Source: Brienomyrus brachyistius (lineage: Eukaryota; Chordata; Actinopteri; Osteoglossiformes; Mormyridae). Taken from it: a stretch of DNA of 64,000 bases. The stretch spans positions 124,001-188,000 of the forward strand of contig NW_026042407.1 in NCBI RefSeq assembly GCF_023856365.1, written 5' to 3'. Below, piece after piece: positions 12,680 through 26,349 of the stretch. The notes beneath the pieces are model-generated. The model did not search any database and was not told the DNA's origin. It worked only from the letters and a program-made list of their open reading frames with translations. The position numbers were made by a program, and so were the translations under genes. Within the stretch, counting starts at the first letter, position 1, and each line of letters begins with the position of its first letter.

Positions 12680-15400
12680 TTAGCATATTAGCATATTAGC
12701 ATAGCGTGTTAGCGTATTAGTATATTAGCATATTAGCATAGCATATTAGCATATTAGCATATTAACATATTAGCATATTAGCATAGTATATTAGCATATT
12801 AGCATATTAGCATATTAACATAACATAGCATATTAGCATAGCATATTAGCATAGCATATTAGCATATTAGCATATTAGCATATTAGCATAGCGTGTTAGC
12901 GTATTAGCATAGCATATTAGCATAGCATATTAGCATATTAGCATATTAGCATAGCATATTAGCATATTAGCATATTAGCATATTAGCATATTAGCATATT
13001 AGCATATTAGCATATTTAGCATAGCATATTAGCATATTAGCATTAGCATATAGCATAGCATTTTAGCATATTAGCATATTAGCATAGCATATTAGCATAT
13101 TAGCATATTAGCATAGCATATCAGCATATTAGCATTGCGTGTTAGCATATTAACATATTAGCATATTAGCATAGCATATTAGCATATTAGCATATTAGCA
13201 TAGCATATTAGTATATTAGCATATTAGCATATTAGCATAGCATATTAGCATATTAGCATATTAGCATATTAGCATAGCATATTAGCATAGCGTGTTAGCG
13301 TATTAGCATATTAGCATATTAGCATAGCATATTAGCATATTAGCATAGCGTGTTAGCATATTAGCGTATTAGCATATTAGCATATTAGCATATTAGCATA
13401 GCGTGTTAGCATATTAGCATAGCGTGTTAGCATATTAGCATATTAGCATAGCGTGTTAGCATATTAGCGTATTAGCATAGCATATTAGCATATTAGCATA
13501 TTAGCATATTAGCATATTATCATATTAGCATATTAGCATATTAGCATAGCATATTAGCATATTAACATATTAGCATATTAGCATAGCATATTAGCATATT
13601 AGCATATTAGCATATTAGCATATTAGCATATTAGCATAGCGTGTTAGCGTATTAGCATATTAACATATTAGCATATTAGCATAGCATATTAGCATATTAG
13701 CATATTAGCATATTAGCATATTAGCATATAGCATATTAGCATATTAGCATATTAGCATAGCATATTAGCATATTAGTATATTAGCATATTAGCATAGCGA
13801 GTTAGTGTATTAGCATATTAGCATATTAGCATAGCATATTAGCATATTAGCATATTATCATATTAGCATATTAGCATAGCATATTAGCATATTAGCATAT
13901 TAGCATATTAGCATATTAGCATATTAGCATAGCGTATTAGCGTATTAGCATATTAGCATATTAGCATAGTATATTAGCATATTAGCATATTAGCATATTA
14001 GCATATTAGCATAGCGTGTTAGCATATTAGCGTATTAGCATATTAGCATATTAGCATATTAGCATATTAGCATAGCATATTAGCATATTAGCATATTAGC
14101 ATATTAGCATAGCATATTAGCATATTAACATATTAGCATAGCGTGTTAGTGTATTAGCATATTAGCATATTAGCATAGCATATTAGCATATTAACATATT
14201 AGCATATTAGCATATTAGCATAGTATATTAGCATAGTATATTAGCATATTAGCATATTAGCATAGCATATTAGCATATTAGCATATTAGCATATTAGCAT
14301 ATTAGCATAGCGTGTTAGCATATTAGCGTATTAGCGTATTAGCATTTTAGCATAGCATATTAGCATATCATGTTAGCATAGCGTATTAGCATAGCATATT
14401 AGCATATTAGTATATTAGCATATTAGCATAGCATATTAGCATATTAACATATTAGCATATTAGCATATTAGCATAGCATATTAGCATATTAGCATATTAG
14501 CATATTAGCATAGCATATTAGCATATTAGCATATTAGCATATTAGCATAGCATGTTAGCATATTAGCATATTAGCATATTAGCATATTAGCATAGCATAT
14601 TAGCATATTAACATTAGCATATTAGCATATTAGCATATTAGCATATTAGCATATTAGCATAGCATAGCATATTAGCATATTAGCATATTAGCATAGCGTG
14701 TTAGCGTATTAGCATATTAGCATATTAGCATAGCATATTAGCATATTAGCATATTAGCATATTAGCATAGCGTGTTAGCATATTAGCGTATTAGCATATT
14801 AGCATATTAGCATATTAGCATATTAGCATATTAGCATATTACCATAGCATATTAGCATATTAGCAAATTAGCATATTAGTATATTAGCATATTAGCATAG
14901 CATATTAGCATATTAGCATAGCGTGTTAGCGTATTAGCATATTAGCATATTAGCATATTAGCATATTAGCGTATTAGCATATTAGCATATTAGCATATTA
15001 GCATATTAGCATAGCATATTAGCATATTAGCATATTAGCATATTAGCATATTAGCATAGCATATTAGCATATTAACATATTAGCATAGCGTGTTAGTGTA
15101 TTAGCATATTAGCATATTAGCATAGCATATTAGCATATTAACATATTAGCATATTAGCATATTAGCATAGTATATTAGCATAGTATATTAGCATATTAGC
15201 ATATTAGCATAGCATATTAGCATATTAGCATATTAGCATATTAGCATAGCGTGTTAGAATATTAGCGTATTAGCGTATTAGCATTTTAGCATATTAGCAT
15301 ATTAGCATATCGTGTTAGCATAGCGTATTAGCATAGCATATTAGCATATTAGTATATTAGCATATTAGCATAGCATATTAGCATATTAACATATTAGCAT
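12680..15400 (+). repeat. Higher-order block B, copy 2
   Basis: Partner of 4.65-7.5 kb. Together with the sequence just upstream (ATGTATTAG at 11,890, TTGCGTG at 13,135) it also lines up with 38.77-42.33 kb at an offset of about 26.9 to 27.05 kb (TTGCGTG at 40,061; TTATCAT at 40,570). The ATCGTG landmark, present at 15,309, is altered to ATCATG near 14,368 in an internal related unit, a CG to CA change. Confidence 0.8.
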
Positions 15401-15810
15401 ATTAGCATAGCATATTAGCATATTAGCATATTAGCATATTAGCATAGCATATTAGCATATTAGCATATTAGCATATTAGCATAGCATGTTAGCATATTAG
15501 CGTATTAGCATATTAGCATATTAGCATAGCATATTAGCATATTAACATTAGCATATTAGCATATTAACATATTAGCATATTAGCATATTAGCATAGTATA
15601 TTAGCATAGTATATTAGCATATTAGCATATTAGCATAGCATATTAGCATAGCGTGTTAGAATATTAGCGTATTAGCGTATTAGCATTTTAGCATATTAGC
15701 ATATTAGCATATCGTGTTAGCATAGCGTATTAGCATAGCATATTAGCATATTAGTATATTAGCATATTAGCATAGCATATTAGCATATTAACATATTAGC
15801 ATATTAGCAT
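15000..15810 (+). repeat. 402-bp tandem duplication
   Basis: GTGTTAGAATATTAGCG occurs at 15,251 and 15,653 and ATCGTG at 15,309 and 15,711, both pairs exactly 402 bp apart. The related region at 7.37-7.43 kb has each landmark once. The first unit is therefore repeated here, and the extra copy helps explain why the offset between the left-hand blocks jumps from 7,881 to 8,832 between 15.3 and 16.4 kb. Confidence 0.8.
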
Positions 15811-15993
15811 AGCATATTAGCATATTAGCATATTAGCATATTAGCATATTAGCATAGCATATTAGCATATTAGCATATTAGCATATTAGCATATTAGCAT
15901 AGCATGTTAGCATATTAGCGTATTAGCATATTAGCATATTAGCATAGCATATTAGCATATTAACATTAGCATATTAGCATATTAGCATAGCAT

Positions 15994-16001
15994 ATTTGCA
16001 T
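15994..16001 (-). other. Canonical octamer ATGCAAAT (minus strand)
   Basis: Single occurrence within a run of ordinary monomers. I found no equivalent in the related left-hand region, so it looks private. Confidence 0.6.
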
Positions 16002-16329
16002 ATTAGCATAGCATAGCATATTAGCATAGCATATTAGCATAGCGTGTTAGCGTATTAGCATATTAGCATATTAGCATAGCATATTAGCATATTAGCATAT
16101 TAGCATATTAGCATAGCGTGTTAGCATATTAGCGTATTAGCATATTAGCATATTAGCATAGCATATTAGCATATTAACATTAGCATATTAGCATATTAGC
16201 ATATTAGCATATTAGCATATTAGCATAGCATAGCATATTAGCATAGCATATTAGCATAGCGTGTTAGCGTATTAGCATATTAGCATATTAGATTAGCATA
16301 TTAGCATATTAGCATATTAGCATAGCGTG

Positions 16330-19000
16330 TTAGCATATTAGCGTATTAGCATATTAGCATATTAGCATATTAGCATATTAGCATATTAGCATATTAGCAT
16401 AGCATATTAGCATATTAGCAAATTAGCATATTAGTATATTAGCATATTAGCATAGCATATTAGCATATTAGCATAGCGTGTTAGCGTATTAGCATATTAG
16501 CATATTAGCATATTAGCATATTAGCATATTAGCATAGCATATTAGCATATTAGCATATTAGCATATTAGCATATTAGCATAGCATATTAGCATATTAGCA
16601 TATTAGCATATTAACATAGCATATAAGCATATTAGCATATTAGCATAGCATATTAGCAAATTAGCATATTAGCATATTAGCATAGCATATTAGCATATTA
16701 GCATATTAGCATATTAGCATAGCATATTAGCATATTAGCATATTAGCATATTAGCATAGCATATTAGCATATTAGCATATTAGCATATTAGCATATTAGC
16801 ATATTAGCATATTAACATAGCATATTAGCATATTAGCATATTAGCATATTAGCATATTAGCATATTAGCATAGCATATTAGCATATTAGCATATTAGCAT
16901 ATTAACATATTAGCATATTAACATATTAGCATATTAGCATAACGTGTTAGCGTATTAGCATAGCATATTAGCATAGCATATTAACATATTAGCATATTAG
17001 CATATTAGCATAGCGTGTTAGCGTATTAGCATATTAGCATATTAGCATAGCATATTAGCATATTAGCATATTAGCATAGCATATTAGCATATTAGCATAT
17101 TAGCATATTAGCATATTAGCATATTAGCATATTAGCATATTAGCTTAGCATATTAGCATATTAGCATATTAGCATAGCATATTAGCATAGCGTGTTAGCA
17201 TATTAGCATATTAGCATATTAGCATAGCATATTAGCATATTAGCATGTTAGCATATTAGCATAGCGTGTTAGCATATTAGCGTATTAGCATATTAGCATA
17301 TTAGCATATTAGCATATTAACATAGCGTGTTAGCATATTAGCATATTAGCATATTAACATATTAGCATAGCATATTAACATATTAGCATATTAGCATATT
17401 AGCATAGCATATTAGCATATTAGCATAGCATATTAGCATAGCGTGTTAGCGTATTAGCATATTAGCATATTAGCATATTAGCATAGCATATTAACATATT
17501 AGCATATTAGCATATTAGCATATTAGTATAGCATATTAGCATATTAGCATATTAGCATATTAGCATAGCATATTAGCATATTAGCATATTAGCATATTAG
17601 CATATTAGCATAGCGTGTTAGCGTATTAGCATATTAGCATATTAGCATATTAGCATATTAGCATAGCATATTAGCATATTACCATATTTAGCATATTAAC
17701 ATAGCATATTAGCATATTAGCATATTAGCATAGCATATTAGCATATTAGCATATTAGCATATTAGCATAGCATATTAGCATATTAGCATATTAGCATAGC
17801 ATATTAGCATATTAACATATTAGCATATTAGCATAGCGTGTTAGCGTATTAGCATATTAGCATAGCATATTAGCATATTAGCATATTAGCATAGCATATT
17901 AGCATATTAGCATAGCGTGTTAGCGTATTAGCATATTAGCATATTAGCATAGCATATTAGCATATCATATTAGCATATTAGCATATTAGCATATTAGCAT
18001 ATTAGCATAGCATATTAGCATATTAACATATTAGCATATTAGCATATTAGCATAGCATATTAGCATATTAGCATATTAGCATAGTAGCATAGCGTGTTAG
18101 CGTATTAACGTATTAGCATATTAGCATAGCATATTAGCATATTAACATATTAGCATATTAGCATAGCATATTAGCATATTAGCATATTAGCATATTAACA
18201 TAGCATATTAGCATAGCATATTAGCATATTAGTATAGCATATTAGCATAGCGTGTTAGCGTATTAGCATATTAGCATATTAGCATAGCATATTAGCATAT
18301 TAGCATAGCGTGTTAGCATATTAGCGTATTAGCATATTAGCATATTAGCATATTAGCATATTAGCATAGCGTGTTAGCATATTAGCGTATTAGCGTATTA
18401 GCATATTAGCATATTAGCATATTAGCATATCGTGTTAGCATAGCGTATTAGCATAGCATATTAGCATATTAGTATATTAGCATATTAGCATAGCATATTA
18501 GCATATTAACATATTAGCATATTAGCATAGCATATTAGCATATTAGCATATTAGCATATTAGCATAGCATATTAGCATATTAGCATATTAGCATATTAGC
18601 ATAGCATGTTAGCATATTAGCGTATTAGCATATTAGCATATTAGCATAGCATATTAGCATATTAACATTAGCATATTAGCATATTAGCATATTAGCATAT
18701 TAGCATAGCATATTAGCATATTAGCATATTAGCATAGCGTGTTAGCGTATTAGCATATTAGCATATTAGCATAGCATATTAGCATATTAGCATATTAGCA
18801 TATTAGCATATTAGCATAGCGTGTTAGCATATTAGCGTATTAGCATATTAGCATATTAGCATATTAGCATATTAGCATATTAGCATAGCATATTAGCATA
18901 TTAGCAAATTAGCATATTAGTATATTAGCATATTAGCATAGCATATTAGCATATTAGCATAGCGTGTTAGCGTATTAGCATATTAGCATATTAGCATATT
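16330..19000 (+). repeat. Higher-order block C, copy 2
   Basis: Partner of 7.5-10.15 kb with the more regular sequence of the two. The sub-segment from about 17.9 kb onward is also the relative of the tandem pair at 26.35-29.65 kb: TTAACG at 18,107, 26,610 and 28,288. Between the ACCATATTTAGC landmark (17,681) and TTAACG, this copy and copy 1 measure 426-427 bp, whereas the 25 kb and 48 kb relatives measure 1,219 and 1,322 bp, so a segment of about 0.8 kb is absent here. Confidence 0.85.
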
Positions 19001-19299
19001 AGCATATTAGCATATTAGCATATTAGCATATTAGCATATTAGCATATTAGCATATTAGCATATTAGCATATTAACATAGCATATTAGCATATTAGCATAT
19101 TAGCATATTAGCATATTAGCATATTAGCATATTAGCATATTAGCATATTAGCATAGCATATTAGCATATTAGCATATTAGCATATTAACATATTAGCATA
19201 TTAGCATATTAGCATAGCGTGTTAGCGTATTAGCATAGCATATTAGCATAGCATATTAGCATAGCATATTAGCATATTAGCATATTAGCATATTAGCAT

Positions 19300-22150
19300 A
19301 TTAGCATATTAGCATATTAGCATAGCGTGTTAGCGTATTAGCATATTAGCATATTAGCATAGCATATTAGCATATTAGCGTATTAGCATATTAGCATATT
19401 AGCACAGCATATTAGCATATTAGCATATAAGCATATTAGCATAGCATATTAGCATATTAGCATATTAGCATAGCATATTAGCATATTAGCATATTAGCAT
19501 AGCGTGATAGCGTATTAGCATATTAGCATATTAACATATTAGCATATTAGCATATTAGCATAGCATATTAGCATATTAGCATATTAGCATATTAGCATAG
19601 CGAGTTAGCGTATTAGCATATTAGCATATTAGCATATTAGCATAGTAGCATAGCATATTAGCATATTAGCATATTATTATATTAGCATATTAGCATGTTA
19701 GCATATTAGCATATTAGCATATTAGCATATTAGCATATTAGCATATTAGCATATTAGCATATTAGCATAGCGTGTTAGCGTATTAGCATATTAGCATATT
19801 AGCATAGCATATTAGCATATTAGCATATTAGCATATTAGCATAGCGTGTTAGCATGTTAGCGTATTAGCATATTAGCATATTAGCATATTAGCATATTAG
19901 CATATTAGCATATTAGCATAGCATATTAGCATATTAGCATATTAGCATATTAACATATTAGCATATTAGCATAGCATATTAGCATATTAACATAGCATAG
20001 CGTGTTAGTGTATTAGCATATTAGCATATTAGCATATTAGCATAGCATATTAGCATATTAGCATATTAGCATAGTATATTAGCATAGTATATTAGCATAG
20101 TATATTAGCATATTAGCATATTAGCATATTAGTATATTAGCATAGCAAATTAGCATATTAGCATAGCATATTAGCATATTAGCATATTAGCATATTAGCA
20201 TAGCGTGTTAGCGTATTAGCATATTAGCATATTAGCATAGCATATTAGCATATTAGCATATTAGCATATTAGCATATTAGCATAGCGTGTTAACATATTA
20301 GAGTATTAGCATATTAACATATTAGCATATTAGCATATTAGCATATTAGCATATTAGCATAGCATGTTAGCATATTAACGTATTAGCATATTAGCATATT
20401 AGCATATTAGCATATTAGCATATTAGCATATTAGCATATTAGCGTATTAGCATAGTACATTAGCATATTAGCATATTAGTATATTAGCATATTAGCATAG
20501 CATATTAGCATATTAGCATATTAGCATATTAGCATAGCATGTTAGCATATTAGCATATTAGCATATTAGCATATTAGCGTATTAACATAGCATATTAGCA
20601 TATTAGCATATTAACATATTAGCATAGCATATTAGCATATTAACATATTAGCATATTAGCATATTAGCATATTAGCATATTAGCATATTAGCATATTAGC
20701 ATAGCGTATTAGCATATAAACATATTAGCATATTAACATATTAACATATTAGCATATTAGCATATTAGCATAGCATATTAGCATATTAGCATATTAGCAT
20801 ATTAGCATATTAGCATAGCATATTAGCATATTAGCATATTAGCATATTAGCATAGCGAGTTAGCGTATTAGCATATTAGCATATTAGCATATTAGCATAT
20901 TAGCATAGCATATTAGCATATTAGCATATTATCATATTAGCATATTAGCATATTAGCATAGCATATTAGCATATTAGCATATTAGCATATTAGCATATTA
21001 GCATAGCGTGTTAGCGTATTAGCATATTAGCATATTAGCATAGCATATTAGCATATTAGCATATTAGCATATTAGCATATCAGCATAGCGTGTTAGCATG
21101 TTAGCGTATTAACATATTATCATATTAGCATATTAGCATATTAGCATATTAGCATAGCATATTAGCATATTAACATATTAGCATATTAGCATAGCATATT
21201 AGCATATTAACATATTAGCATAGCGTGTTAGTGTATTAGCATATTAGCATATTAGCATATTAGCATATTAGCATATTAGCATATTAGCATATTAGCATAT
21301 TAGCATAGTATATTAGCATAGTATATTAGCATAGTATATTAGCATATTAGCATATTAGCATATTAGCATAGCAAATTAGCATATTAGCATAGCATATTAG
21401 CATATTAGCATATTAGCATAGCGTGTTAGCGTATTAGCATATTAGCATATTAGCATAGCATATTAGCATATTAGCATATTAGCATATTAGCATAGCGTGT
21501 TATATTAGAGTATTAGCATATTAACATATTAGCATATTAGCATATTAGCATATTAGCATATTAGCATAACATGTTAGCATATTAACGTATTAGCATATTA
21601 ACGTATTAGCATATTAGCATATTAGCATATTAGCATATTAGCATATTAGCATATTAGCATAGCGTGTTAGCATATTAGCGTATTAGCATAGTACATTAGC
21701 ATATTAGCATATTAGCATATTAGCATATTAGCATATTAACATATTAGCATATTAGCATATTAGCATAGCATATTAACGTATTAGCATATTAGCATATTAG
21801 CATAATAGCATAGCATATTAGCATATTAGCTTAGCATATTAGCATAGCATATTATCATATTAGCATATTATCATATTAGCATATTAACATATTAGCATGT
21901 TAGCATAGCATATTAGCATAGCTAGTTAGCATATTAGCGTATTAGCATATTAGCATTTCATATTAGCATAGCATATTAGCATATTAGCATATTAGCATAG
22001 CATATTAGCATATTAGCATATTAGCATATTAGCATAGCATATTAGCATATTAGCATATTAGCATATTAGCATATTAGCATAGCATATTAGCATATTAGCA
22101 TATTAGCATATTAGCATATTAGTATAGCATATTAGCATATTAGCATATTA
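19300..22150 (+). repeat. Higher-order block E, copy 1
   Basis: Pairs with 29.4-32.15 kb. GTGATAGCG at 19,504 pairs with 29,615 (10,111), a GCGAGTTAGCG box near 19,599 with 29,711, the first TTAGAGTATTAG near 20,300 with 30,366, TATATTAGAG at 21,501 with 31,421 (9,920), and GCTAGTT at 21,921 with 31,812 (9,891). Two related sub-units of about 1.2 kb, each with a TTAGAGTATTAG landmark, lie in series inside the block. The block runs into block A copy 2. Confidence 0.83.
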
Positions 22151-24171
22151 CCATATTAGCATAGCGTGTTAGCGTATTAGCATATTAGCATATTAGCATA
22201 TTAGCATATTAGCATATTAGCATAGCGTGTTAGCGTATTAGCATATTAGCATATTAGCATAGCATATTAGTATATTAGCATATTAGCATATTAGCATAGC
22301 ATATTAGCATATTAGCATATTAGCATATTAGCATAGCATATTAGCATATTAGCATATTAGCATATTAGCGTATTAGCATATTAGCATATTAGCATAGCAT
22401 ATTAGCATATTAACATATTAGCATATTAGCATAGCATATTAGCATATTAGCATATTAGCATATTAACATAGCATATTAGCATATTAACATATTAGCATAG
22501 CATATTAGCATATTAGCATAGCATATTAGCATATTAGCATATTAGCATATTAGCGTATTAGCATATTAGCATATTAGCATAGCATATTAGCATATTAACA
22601 TATTAGCATATTAGCATAGCATATTAGCATATTAGCATATTAGCATATTAACATAGCATATTAGCATATTAACATATTAGCATAGCATGTTAGCGTATTA
22701 GCATATTAGCATATTAGCATAGCATATTAGCATATTAGCATATTAGCATATTAGCATAGCATATTAGCATATTAACATATTAGCATATTAGCATAGCATA
22801 TTAGCATATTAGCATATTAGCATATTAGCATAGCATATTAGCATAGCGTGTTAGCGTATTAGCATATTAGCATATTAGCATAGCATATTAGCATATTAGC
22901 AAATTAGCATATTAGCATATTAGCATATTAGCATATTAGCATATTAGCATAGCGTGTTAGGATAGCGTATTAGCATAGCATATTAGCATATTAGCATATT
23001 AGCATAGCGTGTTAGCATAGCGTATTAGCATAGCATATTAGCATATTATATTAGCATATTAGCATAGCATATTAGCATATTAACATATTAGCATATTAGC
23101 ATAGCATATTAGCATATTAGCATATTAGCATATTAGCATAGCATATTAGCATATTAGCATATTAGCATATTAGCATATTAGCATAGCATGTTAGCATAGC
23201 GTATTAGCATATTAGCATATTAGCATAGCATATTAGCATATTAATATAGCATATTAGCATATTAGCATATTAGCATAGCATATTAGCATATTAGCATATT
23301 AGCATATTAGCATATTAGCATAGCGTGTTAACGTATTAGCATATTAGCATATTAGCATAGCATATTAGCATATTAGCATATTAGCATATTAGCATATTAA
23401 CATAGCATGTTAGCGTATTAGCATATTAGCATATTAGCATAGCATATTAGCATATTAGCATATTAGCATATTAGCATAGCGTGTTAGCATATTAGCGTAT
23501 TAACATATTAGTATATTAGAATATTAGCATATTAGCATAGCATATTAGCATATTAGCATATTAGCATATTAATATATTAGCATATTAGCATAGCATATTA
23601 GCATATTAGCATAGCGTGTTAGCTTAGCATATTAGCATATTAGCATATTAGCATATTAGCATATTAGCATATTAGCATAGCATATTAGCATATTAGCATA
23701 TTAGCATATTAACATAGCATATAAGCATATTAGCATATTAGCATATTAGCATAGCATATTAGCAAATTAGCATATTAGCATATTAGCATAGCATATAAGC
23801 ATATTAGCATATTAGCATATTAGCATATTAGCATATTAGCAGATTAGCATATTAGCATATTAGCATATTAGCATATTAGCATATTAGCATAGCATATTAG
23901 CATATTAGCATATTAACATATTAGCAGATTAGCATATTAGCATATTAGCATAGCATATTAGCATATTAGCATATTAGCATATTAGCATAGCATATTAGCA
24001 TATTAGCATATTAGCATAGCGTGTTAGCGTATTAGCATATTAGCATATTAGCATAGCATATTAGCATATTAGCATATTAGCATATTAGCATAGCATATTA
24101 GCATATTAGCATATTAGCATATTAGCATAGCATAGCGTGTTAGCGTATTAGCATATTAGCACTATTAGCAT

Positions 24172-24179
24172 ATTTGCAT
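24172..24179 (-). other. Canonical octamer ATGCAAAT (minus strand)
   Basis: Shared by descent with the site at 2,566: both follow the rare AGCACTATTAGC variant and precede a GCATAGC step and the GTGCTAGC landmark. Confidence 0.6.
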
Positions 24180-25429
24180 AGCATATTAGCATATTAGCAT
24201 ATTAGCATATTAGCATATTAGCATAGCGTGCTAGCATAGCGTATCAGCATATTAGCATATTAGCATATTAGCATATTAGCATATTAGCATATTAGCATAT
24301 TAGCATAGCATATTAGCATATTAACATATTAGCATATTAGCATAGCATATTAGCATATTAGCATATTTGTATATTAGCATATTAGCATATTAGCATATTA
24401 GCGTATTAGCATATTAGCATATTAGCATATTAGCATAGCATATTAGCATATTAGCATATTAGCATATTAGCATATTAGCATATTAGCATAGCATAGCATA
24501 TTAGCATATTAGCATATTAGCATAGCATATTAGCATATTAGCATATTAGCATATTAGTATAGCATATTAGCATATTAGCATATTAGCATAGCATATTAGC
24601 ATATTAACATATTAGCATATTAGCATAGCATATTAGCATAGCATATTAGCATATTAGCATATTAGCATATTAGCATATTAGCATAGCGTGTTAGCGTATT
24701 AGCATATTAGCATATTAGCATAGCATATTAGCATATTAGCATATTAGCATATTAGCATATTAGCATAGCATATTAGCATATTAGCATATTAGCATATTAG
24801 CATAGCATATTAGCATATTAGCATATTAGCATATTAGCATATTAGCATATTAGCATAGCATATTAGCATAGCGTGTTAGCGTATTAGCATATTAGCATAT
24901 TAGCATAGCATATTAGTATATTAGCATATTAGCATATTAGCATAGCGTGTTAGCATATTAGCGTATTAGCATATTAGCATATTAGCATATTAGCATATTA
25001 GCATAGCGTGTTAGCATATTAGCATATTAGCATATTAGCATATTAGCATATTAGCATATTAGCATAGCATATTAGCATAGCATATTAGCATATTAGCATA
25101 TTAGCATAGCATATTAGCATATTAGCATATTATCATATTAGCATAGCGTGTTAGCGTATTAGCATATTAGCATATTAGCATAGCATATTAGCATATAAGC
25201 ATATTAGCATATAAGCATATTAGCATATTAGCATATTAGCATAGCATATTAGCATATTAGCATATTAGTATATTAGCATAGCATATTAGCATATTAGCAT
25301 ATTAGCATAGCATATTAGCATATTAGCATATTAGCATAGCGTGTTAGCGTATTAGCATATTATCATATTAGCATAGCATATTAGCATATTACCATATTTA
25401 GCATATTAACATAGCATATTAGCATATTA

Positions 25430-26250
25430 GCATATTAGCATATTAGCATATTAGCATATTAGCATAGCATATTAGCATATTAGCATATTAGCATATTAGT
25501 ATAGCATATTAGCATATTAGCATATTAGCATATTAGCATAGCGTGTTAGCGTATTAGCATATTAGCATATTAGCATAGCATATTAGCATATTAGCATATT
25601 AGCATAGCATATTAGCATATTAGCATAGCGTGTTAGCGTATTAGCATATTAGCATATTAGCACAACATATTAGCATAGCATGTTAGCATATTAGCATATT
25701 AGCATATTAACATATTAGCATAGCATATTAGCATATTAACATAGCATATTAACATAGCATATTAGCATATTAGCATATTAGCATATTAGCATATTAGCAT
25801 ATTAGCATAGCATATTAGCATATTAGCATATTAACATATTAGCATATTAGCATAGCATATTAGCATATTAGCATATTAGCACATTAGCATATTAGCATAG
25901 CGTGTTAGCATATTAGCATATTAGCATAGCGTGTTAGCATATTAGCATATTAGCATAGCGTGTTAGCATATTAGCATATTAGCATAGCATATTAGCATAG
26001 CATATTAGCATATTAGCATATTAGCATATTAGCATAGCGTGTTAGCATATTAGCATATTAGCATATTAGCATATTCGCATAGCATATTAGCATATTAGCA
26101 TATTAGCATATTAGCATATTAGCATAGCGTGTTAGCATATTAGCGTATTAGCATATTAGCATATTAGCATATTAGCAAATTAGCATAGCATATTAGCATA
26201 TTAGCATATTAGCATATTAGCTTATTAACATATTAGCATATTAGCATATT
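25430..26250 (+). repeat. About 0.8-kb segment present or absent between copies
   Basis: The distance from ACCATATTTAGC to TTAACG is 1,219 bp here (25,391 to 26,610) but only 426-427 bp at 8.83 and 17.68 kb. The extra segment carries CACAAC (25,661), TTAGCACATTAG near 25,880, a cluster of GCGTGTT boxes at 25,900-26,045, TTCGCATAGC near 26,075 and AGCTTATTAAC near 26,220. The same features are present at 49.1-49.65 kb and in part at 63.48-64.0 kb. Borders are approximate because ordinary monomers flank it on both sides. Confidence 0.72.
25900..26045 (+). repeat. CpG-box cluster in the 0.8-kb segment
   Basis: GCGTGTT boxes near 25,900, 25,929, 25,966 and 26,036, each followed by ordinary TTAGCATA monomers and not by TTAGCGTA. 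At the equivalent place near 49.35 kb and 63.7 kb only two closely spaced boxes are found, and the later one reads AACGTGTT (49,461; 63,822), so box number differs between copies. Confidence 0.75.
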
Positions 26251-26349
26251 AGCATATTAGCATATTAGCATAGCATATTAGCATATTAGCATATTAGCAT
26301 AGCATATTAGCATATTAACATATTAGCATATTAGCATAGCGTGTTAGCG

